A stretch of DNA of 64,000 nt from a bacterium (lineage in GTDB: Bacteria > Electryoneota > RPQS01 > DYHQ01): NCBI GenBank assembly GCA_030622545.1, contig JAUXGA010000003.1:1-64000 (forward strand), in the 5' to 3' direction. A model generated the notes under the pieces. That model was not told where the DNA came from. It searched no databases and saw only the letters and a program-made list of their open reading frames with translations. The translations under genes and the position numbers were made by a program. The stretch's first letter is position 1. Each line of letters begins with the position of its first letter. This document shows positions 15,235-22,123 of this stretch, one piece after another.

Positions 15235-17469
15235 ATGATTGATTATCGATCAACATTTGAAGCGTTTCCAGATATCGTTCTCTTGGCGGATGAAAAGCAG
15301 CAGGTGACGTGGATGAATGAAGCGGCCTGCTCTGCACTGAAACTCACGATTGAAGAAGTTCAGGGACTCCCGGTTCAGGAGATTCTGTGTGCTTCGGGAG
15401 ATGGCACAGATTCCGCAGGAGTTCGCGCACTGCAAACGGGCGAGGTGACCCGCGCCGTCATTGAAGCGGAAGGTCTTGGGAAAGTGCTGAGTGTGACGGC
15501 ATGTCCGCTGCATGATGACCGGAAGGAGTTCACGGGAACGCTGCTGATAGCGCAGGACATCACGGAAAATCGGCGAGCTGAAGCAGCGTTGCTGAATTCA
15601 GAGAAGCGTTATCGCGAGCTGGTAAGTTCCATTCAGGAAGGGCTCGGTTTGGTGGATGTTCAGGAAGTTATCCAGTACTGCAATCCCGCTTTTGCCCGGA
15701 TATTCGAAGTTCCTGCTTCTGAACTTGTCGGGAGAAGTCTTCGCGAATTTACAGATGAAGATTCATGGGAGGAGATTCTTCGTAAGACAGGGAAAGATTC
15801 CGCTTACGAAGTAACGCTTCGGACAGGCCGGGGAAATTTGCGCCATATCATGATTAACGCCAGTCCGCACTGGGATGCTGATGGAAAGCTTTTGGGGACA
15901 TTCGGACTTATTCAGGATATCACCGAGCAGAAAAAGGCCGAGCGAGAACGCGAACGACTCCTGCTGCAGCTTGGACAGCGCGTCGATGAACTTTCGAGTA
16001 TCTATTCCATCAGCCGGGTGATTGAAGCGAATGATTCCCTGTCGGAATTGATGCAGGAGATTGCGAACCGAATTATTCCGGGAACCGTGATTCCCAATGA
16101 AACGTACGCAGCCATAATTTTAGATAATGACATGTGGGAATCGAATCCGGAAAAACGTCAGTCCGATAACCTGCTTGAGGTTCCCATCTCTATCGAAGGA
16201 ATCATGCGAGGGAAGATTGTTATCAGCAGACAAAGCGCGTATCCTTTTTCCAGCGGAGAAGAAAAGCTTTTGGGACGAATCGCCGAGAGTGTGCAGCGGG
16301 CGGTTTTGCGCAAGGAACTGCAGGAACAGCTTCTCTTCGCTCAGAAAATGGAGAGCATCGGCACGCTGGCCGGAGGGATTGCTCATGATTTCAATAATCT
16401 CATGGTAGGAGTTTTGGGCAGCGTCGAACTTCTCGGTGGACAGCTCGGCGCGGATCATCCAGTTTCTTCACTGCTTAATACAATTGAGGAATCTGCAAAG
16501 CGTGCAGGCAAACTCGCGCGCCAATTACTGACCTACGCGCGCGGCGGTGAGCATGAGCCGAAGCTGATGAATTTGAATGAAGCGATAGAGAACATGTTGA
16601 ATTTGCAGGATCGATTCTCTGCGGAGGGCGTGCATGTCGAGAGTCATCTCGACCCTGATGTTGCGGAAATCAAAGCTGATCCCGCACAGATTCAGCAGGT
16701 GTTGCTCAATCTTTATACAAACGCCGCTGAAGCCATGCCTGACGGCGGGCATATCCGCATTGAGACGAAAAATGTTCAGGTGGATAAAGCCTTTGCTCAC
16801 TCGCACACGGGACTGAAGCCCGGACCGCATGTTTGTTTTACCATAGAAGATAACGGCTACGGTATGGATACGGAAGCTGTGTCTCGCATATTCGAACCCT
16901 ATTATACGACGAAGTTTGACGGTCGCGGGCTTGGTTTGGCAGTGGTGTACGGTGTGGTGAGAAATCATAACGGTTATATTGATGTGGAAAGCACTGTCGG
17001 TGAAGGAACCACCTTTCGACTCTATTTCCCTGCAGCAAAAGCTCCCGCTCCGGCAGCTCCCGAACCTTCTGTTCATACACCTCGCGCTGAAACAGCGACT
17101 GTCCTGCTGATTGATGACGATGTGATAGTACTGCAAGTTGTGCGGCAGCTTCTGGAGACACTTGATTATCGCGTGTTAACCGCTTCCAATGGTCGGGATG
17201 CGCTGCACGTCGTTGAGACGTATGAGGACGAGATAGATATTGCAATGCTTGATTTGGGGATGCCTGTCATGAACGGGCATGAGGTGTTTCCTCTGCTCCG
17301 GGAACGTCGGCCGGAGATGAAGATTCTCATTTGCAGCGGTTATGCCGCCAATGGTCCGGCGAAGGAACTCTTAGAGCAGGGAGCCGCCGGTTTTGTCCCG
17401 AAGCCCTTTGATTTGGAGACGTTGTCGAATGCGCTTGAGGATGCGCTGAACGGTAGATCGCCCCGCTGA
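15235..17469 (+). CDS. Hybrid sensor histidine kinase (PAS-PAS-HisKA-HATPase-REC)
   Basis: A 744-residue soluble signalling protein. In order: PAS (about 1-110, ending ITENRRAEA), PAS (about 120-240, ending DITEQKKAE), a GAF-like linker (about 245-370), HisKA with phospho-acceptor His384 in LAGGIAHDFNN, a HATPase domain with the N box (LLNLYTNAAEAMPDGG) and GRGLGLAVVYG, and a C-terminal receiver domain with Asp673 (LDLGMP). No membrane segments were seen, so it should sense a cytoplasmic signal. The HDFNN kinase type often has a fused receiver as here. No separate output regulator is adjacent and its target cannot be named. Confidence 0.93.
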   Translation: MIDYRSTFEAFPDIVLLADEKQQVTWMNEAACSALKLTIEEVQGLPVQEILCASGDGTDSAGVRALQTGEVTRAVIEAEGLGKVLSVTACPLHDDRKEFTGTLLIAQDITENRRAEAALLNSEKRYRELVSSIQEGLGLVDVQEVIQYCNPAFARIFEVPASELVGRSLREFTDEDSWEEILRKTGKDSAYEVTLRTGRGNLRHIMINASPHWDADGKLLGTFGLIQDITEQKKAERERERLLLQLGQRVDELSSIYSISRVIEANDSLSELMQEIANRIIPGTVIPNETYAAIILDNDMWESNPEKRQSDNLLEVPISIEGIMRGKIVISRQSAYPFSSGEEKLLGRIAESVQRAVLRKELQEQLLFAQKMESIGTLAGGIAHDFNNLMVGVLGSVELLGGQLGADHPVSSLLNTIEESAKRAGKLARQLLTYARGGEHEPKLMNLNEAIENMLNLQDRFSAEGVHVESHLDPDVAEIKADPAQIQQVLLNLYTNAAEAMPDGGHIRIETKNVQVDKAFAHSHTGLKPGPHVCFTIEDNGYGMDTEAVSRIFEPYYTTKFDGRGLGLAVVYGVVRNHNGYIDVESTVGEGTTFRLYFPAAKAPAPAAPEPSVHTPRAETATVLLIDDDVIVLQVVRQLLETLDYRVLTASNGRDALHVVETYEDEIDIAMLDLGMPVMNGHEVFPLLRERRPEMKILICSGYAANGPAKELLEQGAAGFVPKPFDLETLSNALEDALNGRSPR

Positions 17470-17583
17470 AACGAGAAATATTCTTTCAGCTTGTAGCAAC
17501 TGTCTTTCGAATTAGCTTGTTGTCGCCATCTACCGCCAAGGGAAAGAAGAATAACAACTGTTTATATCCCATATAACGTAATC

Positions 17584-17615
17584 AAAAGCGGCTCTCAAAA
17601 GGGCCGCTTTTTTAT
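17584..17615 (+). terminator. Intrinsic terminator after the histidine kinase
   Basis: Arms AAAAGCGGC (17584-17592) and GCCGCTTTT (17603-17611) followed by further T residues. It lies about 115 nt after the kinase stop. Confidence 0.85.
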
Positions 17616-17654
17616 TGGAAAAACCGAGTGTTGGATAAATAGATCACTCCGTCC

Positions 17655-17683
17655 TTGATCTTGTGCAACATTTTAGCTAAATT
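17655..17683 (+). promoter_or_regulatory. Promoter of the methyltransferase
   Basis: TTGATC at 17655-17660, 17-bp spacer, TAAATT at 17678-17683. The same TAAATT -10 with 17-bp spacing recurs upstream of tRNA-Phe. It is placed to transcribe the short ORF at 17705 and the methylase. Confidence 0.6.
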
Positions 17684-17704
17684 GATCATATACAAGGAAT
17701 TAGT

Positions 17705-17791
17705 ATGTCTCGTATGATCTATAAATTCAACAACTTGTCTCTTGACCTGCGAATTAGAACCTACCTCTGGCACCTCACGGCCAACCTATAA
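17705..17791 (+). other. Short upstream ORF overlapping the methyltransferase start
   Basis: A 28-codon ORF with a good ribosome site (AAGGA) and ATG at 17705, in a different frame from the methylase. It stops at 17789-17791, where the conserved methylase sequence (YKLYFEDEE) begins. The methylase frame has no ATG here, only TTG 17742. This is either a regulatory/coupling leader ORF or the trace of a frameshift that separated the methylase from its original start. Confidence 0.4.
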
Positions 17792-18608
17792 GCTGTACTT
17801 TGAGGATGAAGAAAATCGGGTCAGGCTCTATCTCGGCGACTGCCTGAGTGTGATGCGTTCGGCTCCGGACGAGTGCGTTGATCTCATTTTCGCAGACCCG
17901 CCTTATTTTCTTTCCAATGACGGCATCACATGCTATGCCGGTAAAATGGTTTCCGTGAATAAAGGCAAATGGGATCGCTCCAACGGATTCGAACAGAACT
18001 TCCGTTTTACAGCGGAATGGCTCGCGGAGTGCCAACGCATTCTGAAACCAAACGGCACAATCTGGGTTAGCGGAACTCAGCATGTCATTCACCTCGTTGG
18101 AGTGGCAATGCAACAACTCGGTTACAGGATGTTGAATGATATTACTTGGGTAAAGCCCGCTCCTCCGCCGAATCTATCCTGCCGCTATTTCGTACACGCC
18201 ACAGAAACCATCATCTGGGCGGCTAAAAACCGCAAGAGCAAGCACTATTTCAACTATCAATTGATGAAAAAATTGAATGGCAATAAACAGATGCAAAGCG
18301 TCTGGAAAATCGCAACTCCCCGCAAACCCGAAAAAAGATACGGCAAGCATCCTACACAAAAACCCGAAGCCTTACTTGACCGGATAATTCTTGCGTCCAG
18401 TGAACCTGGCGACCTTGTTTTGGATCCTTTCTGTGGAAGCGACACGACGGGTGTCTCTGCCGTGCGACACGGTCGCAAACATGTCGGAATTGATATGGCC
18501 AAAGAATGGTTAGAGGTGGCTCGCCGACGACTCCGTGATGAGCTAACTAATATAAAGAATTCTCGCCCTTCTCGTGGAGATATTTTAAGCGGCTCCTGTT
18601 GTCCCTAA
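17742..18608 (+). CDS. Beta-class adenine/cytosine-N4 DNA methyltransferase of a type II system
   Basis: Methylates an amino group in a short DNA target to protect it from the partner nuclease. The 288-residue protein has the catalytic motif DPPY (52-55, in FADPPYFLSND) before the SAM-binding motif (LDPFCGSDTTG, about 228-238) and the HPTQKP element (about 207), the order of beta-class enzymes. FADPPYFLSN with the following VSVNKG stretch resembles DpnA/HindIII-group methylases, but I cannot name the target sequence. The start is uncertain: TTG 17742 is the only in-frame start upstream of the conserved region. The restriction gene converges 25 nt beyond its stop. Confidence 0.88.
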   Translation: MTCELEPTSGTSRPTYKLYFEDEENRVRLYLGDCLSVMRSAPDECVDLIFADPPYFLSNDGITCYAGKMVSVNKGKWDRSNGFEQNFRFTAEWLAECQRILKPNGTIWVSGTQHVIHLVGVAMQQLGYRMLNDITWVKPAPPPNLSCRYFVHATETIIWAAKNRKSKHYFNYQLMKKLNGNKQMQSVWKIATPRKPEKRYGKHPTQKPEALLDRIILASSEPGDLVLDPFCGSDTTGVSAVRHGRKHVGIDMAKEWLEVARRRLRDELTNIKNSRPSRGDILSGSCCP

Positions 18609-18633
18609 CGCAATATTTAATGTTGCCGAGAAT

Positions 18634-19422
18634 TTATGGTTGCATCCATCTTTCAGTAATTCCAAATTGTTCGCGTTGGCCATTATGAATCAACGCCGAG
18701 TTATATAGTTCCTCCAATTCTTTGTAAAGTCTAAACAGAAATTTGTCTCTAAAATTCCTAAACGGTGTCTGGTTAATGTGTTGGTCAAACATTTTTTTTT
18801 CTTTTGCAGTCGGACCTATGATAAAGAATTGAACAGGAAATCTTCTCGGTATTTTTAACAATCTATCCAAACCGGACTTTACTCGCGTTGTTTCTTCTAC
18901 CTCAAAAGCGTATGCAGGAAATAATCCATAATCATCTTCATTGAACCAAAGAGCATCTATTTCCCTAATCTTTGATAAATTTGGACCTCTGAAAATATCA
19001 GCACAGTCGGATACAGTGACAAAATCTCGCAACGGTTTACCTTGGAAAGTTCTAATCGTCTGGTCTGTGGGAGGTACATATGTCTCATATCCGTAAACTT
19101 TCCCAAGCGTGACTAACATTCCCTGAGCGATTCCGTGATTAATCTCCGGTTCTTTAGTGAAACCTTGTGACTCGGGCGTAATTGTAATTTCTTCTGCAAC
19201 TCTATAAATCCCGCTTCTTTCGGGTGGCACAGGTTCAAAAATCTTGTATTGCCTTACAACTCGCCTAATAGTATCCTGCCAAGTAGGATTAGTCATAGTC
19301 TTGGGATGGTCTTTTACGATTTTGTTAATCTCAGATAAATGACCTTGCCCTCCCAATTCCAATAAGGCATCTCTGACAACGTCTTTCCAAGACAATTTTT
19401 GTTTATCCGCTTTAGTTATCAT
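18634..19422 (-). CDS. Restriction endonuclease with N-terminal HARE-HTH-like domain
   Basis: The 262-residue probable partner nuclease of the adjacent methylase, in convergent arrangement. Residues 10-60 (LSWKDVVRDALLELGG, then GHLSEINKIV) form a winged-helix HARE-HTH-like domain found in restriction proteins. A PD-(D/E)XK-like core follows, with Asp156 in IREIDALWF and Glu174/Glu176 in AFEVEETTRV; the usual Lys is replaced in this FEVE form, as in related restriction enzymes. A ribosome site (AAGGA) precedes the ATG. The gene is AT-rich compared with the flanking chromosome, consistent with transfer of the system. The target site is not known. Confidence 0.8.
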   Translation of the reverse strand: MITKADKQKLSWKDVVRDALLELGGQGHLSEINKIVKDHPKTMTNPTWQDTIRRVVRQYKIFEPVPPERSGIYRVAEEITITPESQGFTKEPEINHGIAQGMLVTLGKVYGYETYVPPTDQTIRTFQGKPLRDFVTVSDCADIFRGPNLSKIREIDALWFNEDDYGLFPAYAFEVEETTRVKSGLDRLLKIPRRFPVQFFIIGPTAKEKKMFDQHINQTPFRNFRDKFLFRLYKELEELYNSALIHNGQREQFGITERWMQP

Positions 19423-19483
19423 ACCAAAATCCTTCTGTTTTATAGTTATTCTGCCTCTGGATGACCAAGGGTTCTAAACTCAT

Positions 19484-19506
19484 CCCCCCACCGGGGACGG
19501 TGGGGG
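19484..19506. terminator. GC-rich hairpin between the nuclease and the next gene
   Basis: Arms CCCCCACC (19485-19492) and GGTGGGGG (19499-19506) with a 6-nt loop, directly abutting the stop codon of the leftward 574-residue protein gene. There is no T run on either strand, so it may act as a weak terminator or a transcript-end stabiliser. Confidence 0.45.
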
Positions 19507-21231
19507 CTAGTGTTCAACAATTGCCTGAAGCGCTTGCTTCAGGCGTTTGTGTTTCAGCAAACGCCGCGCAAAATCCGTTTCGCCGGGTTTGCCTTTGGCG
19601 CGCATGATTTGAGCAAGCGCTTTTCTGTCGCGCACAGGCCAGGTTTCCAAATCCGGAATCACATCAAATAAGACCGAGAGCCTGCGGAACGATTCCCATT
19701 CGTCCGGTGAGCATGTTTTCCAATCCGGCACATCTAAAATCTTCGATAACCTGCGCGTAGCGGCTCGAATCGCTGCTGCTCTGTCTCCTTTGTAATGTTC
19801 GCCGATGCGTTTTGTGGCGGCAAGGCTTAGCTTGCTGAGCGATAATTCTTCATAAACACCCGCATCGGGATTTAGACGCAGATACATGTCACTGAGCGCT
19901 AATTTCTTAAGTATTTTCCTCGGCGTGCGATAACGCTTATCCGCTTTTATCTTCGCAAATTCTTCCTCAGCCAGTTCCGCAATTTCCTCATCGAAAGAAC
20001 GCAGCCCCAGCTTATAGTAAAACCAGTACGCTCCCGCCGCCAGTCCTTCCTCGTTTTCGTAGCCAATCTGATAGCGCCGAATCAAAAAATTCGTCACACC
20101 GAAATTGTGATGAAAAATCCGGAAGAATTGCGCCAAGATATACGCCGCTTCTCCGCCCCGGAATGTGTCAAAAACATTAATCGCAATTTCGACGCGGTCA
20201 AACAGCACTGCTCCGACGCCGTAACCAATCGACAATCCGTTCTTAATCAGAAACGCGGCGTAGTCCGCTTCGAGCGGCAAACGAAATTCGGGCACGGTTC
20301 CGATAATCGCGACCTGAATTCCCCGCCCGGCGTCCGCCAAAAACACTTCCGCCGGATTCGCATGATCTACCGGGTAAAGCTCCCGTTGCCGCACTAAAAG
20401 CGCTCCGCGAGTCAAATCAATGACGTTGTTCGCTTCTCGCTTCGGCAAGGGTTTTAATGGCGGTAATGATCTGACAATCTCCCGCCGGAATCCGCCCTTC
20501 GGCCTCATAATAGGTCCGCGCTGATAATACGTCCGCTTTGCGCTATATCGCGCGCGGGAACGCGACACATCAGAATCCCCAAGGAGCCATTGTAGTGGCA
20601 GTTCAATCTGTTCGTAGAGATAACTCTGGATTTCACGCCGAAAAGGCGATGCTGTCAAGCTCGACAAAAACCACCGGAAATCATTCTGTTTGCTTCCGGC
20701 AGCGACCGTAACCCAGTCTTCGGTGCCCTGTTCAGGATTGTCCAAATTGTCATTCTCAATCCAGCTTGCTAAGAGCGGCAATACGACAGCTAAATTATCG
20801 GTCTCCGCATCGTCGTAAGCTTCCCAGTCAATCACCACATCATCCGGAAACTTCTCCGCCAGCCAAAGCGCCATATCAAAATCAAAAGGATACTCAACCA
20901 CAGTACCCGCGATGCCTGTATTGCGAAGTCCTTCAGGAGTGTATTCATTATCAGCGGTTGCGAGCGCGACGCGAGCTTCAAAATTTTGCAGCTCTTCTTC
21001 GCTGGAACGCAACAACGCAGGGCTGTCCGGATACGCTCGAAGGAAGCAGAGGATTTCGTGATAGCGAAACAGCAGTCGCGCACTTCGAATGGGACGTGAG
21101 CGGATTTGTTCCAGAAGACGCACTTTCGCCTGTGCATCTTCCGGTGAGAAACGGCGCGAAAGGCTGCCAAGCTCACCGATGAGTTCACGAATAGAGGTTT
21201 CTTTTCGCGATGTTGGAGATTTTCGACTCAT
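19507..21231 (-). CDS. Large conserved-looking protein of unknown function
   Basis: A 574-residue cytoplasmic protein that I do not recognise. It has a basic, Ser/Thr-rich N-terminus, a mainly helical first half with an acidic patch (DWEAYDDAETD), a basic Arg/Tyr-rich region near 230-265, a more globular middle (about 290-430, with NVFDTFRGGEAAYILAQF and YWFYYKLGLRSFDEEIAEL), and a Lys/Arg-rich C-terminus. There is no signal peptide, membrane helix or clear enzyme motif. GC content matches the chromosome, unlike the adjacent restriction gene, so it is probably not part of that system. It is presumably monocistronic. Confidence 0.75.
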   Translation of the reverse strand: MSRKSPTSRKETSIRELIGELGSLSRRFSPEDAQAKVRLLEQIRSRPIRSARLLFRYHEILCFLRAYPDSPALLRSSEEELQNFEARVALATADNEYTPEGLRNTGIAGTVVEYPFDFDMALWLAEKFPDDVVIDWEAYDDAETDNLAVVLPLLASWIENDNLDNPEQGTEDWVTVAAGSKQNDFRWFLSSLTASPFRREIQSYLYEQIELPLQWLLGDSDVSRSRARYSAKRTYYQRGPIMRPKGGFRREIVRSLPPLKPLPKREANNVIDLTRGALLVRQRELYPVDHANPAEVFLADAGRGIQVAIIGTVPEFRLPLEADYAAFLIKNGLSIGYGVGAVLFDRVEIAINVFDTFRGGEAAYILAQFFRIFHHNFGVTNFLIRRYQIGYENEEGLAAGAYWFYYKLGLRSFDEEIAELAEEEFAKIKADKRYRTPRKILKKLALSDMYLRLNPDAGVYEELSLSKLSLAATKRIGEHYKGDRAAAIRAATRRLSKILDVPDWKTCSPDEWESFRRLSVLFDVIPDLETWPVRDRKALAQIMRAKGKPGETDFARRLLKHKRLKQALQAIVEH

Positions 21232-21560
21232 GGTTGGATTTTAGTTTCCTCAGGTTGTCTTTGCGGAATATGATACGCAGATCCTGAATCAAAGTCAAGA
21301 AGAATGCCTAACCAGAATAATAATACGAACCCGGAAAGGAGATTGCCACGGATTGGGTCTGAATCACTCAAAAGAGAGGCATGACCTGCTTGCAAAGTCA
21401 AAGTGGTGCGTGAAGAAGAGAGAAAGTAGTCTATGAGTCAAGGAGCATGTCTTCACCTGATATTCGGGGACTTACGAGGACTACCAAATGTTCGCTTAAG
21501 TTTTTTATCTAACTTCATGGGGATATTGACTCTTAGCCCTCAAGATGTTAAATTATACGT

Positions 21561-21866
21561 GAGCGAAAAAGTAGATTAAATAGACTTTGAGAATCACCGT
21601 GCCCGAGCTTTCAGGTTTCCATTTGGTCATCGCTGTCGTGATGTCGCTCCTGACCGGGCCGATTCCATTACCATTTTAACAACATTGATGACGTATGAAT
21701 TTTCGACTATTCATTTTCCTGCGGAGGATTCGAAAAATCCCCGATGAATGTGGTTCCCGCCAGACGGAACAGGCCGGGGCGGGAGCGCAAAACGATGCTT
21801 TAACCTGTTATAATTATTGACATAAACAAAGCCCCGTCTCCCTAAAGGAGATGGGGTTGGTCTTTG
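21561..21866 (+). ncRNA. Candidate noncoding RNA (promoter-terminator pair without ORF)
   Basis: TTGACT (21526-21531), 17-bp spacer, TAAATT (21549-21554), and a terminal hairpin with arms 21832-21841 and 21847-21856 (one G-T pair) followed by a T-rich tail. The interval has no ribosome site or long frame. It does not match any RNA family I know, so this is only a hypothesis from signal arrangement. Confidence 0.25.
21832..21866 (+). terminator. Terminator-like hairpin
   Basis: Ten-bp stem (CCCCGTCTCC with GGAGATGGGG), 5-nt loop, then TTGGTCTTT. The opposite strand also has a T-rich flank, so it could serve transcription in either direction. Confidence 0.6.
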
Positions 21867-21897
21867 ACAAATCCTTTAATCAGAAAAAGCGGCTGCG

Positions 21898-21926
21898 AAG
21901 AAAAAGCCCCACTTTTTGCAGGGCTT
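21898..21926 (-). terminator. Terminator of tRNA-Phe
   Basis: On the - strand AAGCCC and GGGCTT arms (21921-21926 and 21903-21910) enclose an 11-nt loop and are followed by TTTTTC. It starts about 7 nt after the tRNA 3' end. Confidence 0.75.
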
Positions 21927-21932
21927 AAAATG

Positions 21933-22005
<73 letters not shown>

Positions 22006-22021
22006 AAACTGAACACCGCCT

Positions 22022-22050
22022 AATTTAAGCATGTTTTTGTTGAAAATCAA
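22022..22050 (-). promoter_or_regulatory. Promoter of tRNA-Phe
   Basis: On the - strand TTGATT (22045-22050), 17-bp spacer, TAAATT (22022-22027), followed after 6 nt by GGCGG and then the tRNA 5' end at 22005. Confidence 0.7.
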
Positions 22051-22123
22051 GCCTCTTTTTCTATAAGGAATGTCAAAAGTGAAAACGATGATGACATGGA
22101 CTCGGTTCTACCGGGAGGTAAAG

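Larger units (their letters stand above)
21232..21932. other. Noncoding stretch between the unknown gene and tRNA-Phe
   Basis: No convincing coding frame. It contains a promoter-like TTGACT-N17-TAAATT on the + strand (21526-21554), a GC-rich hairpin (arms 21755-21761 and 21778-21784), a terminator-like hairpin (21832-21866), and near 21903-21927 the tRNA terminator on the - strand. The + promoter followed 280 nt later by a terminator is compatible with a noncoding RNA. Confidence 0.5.
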
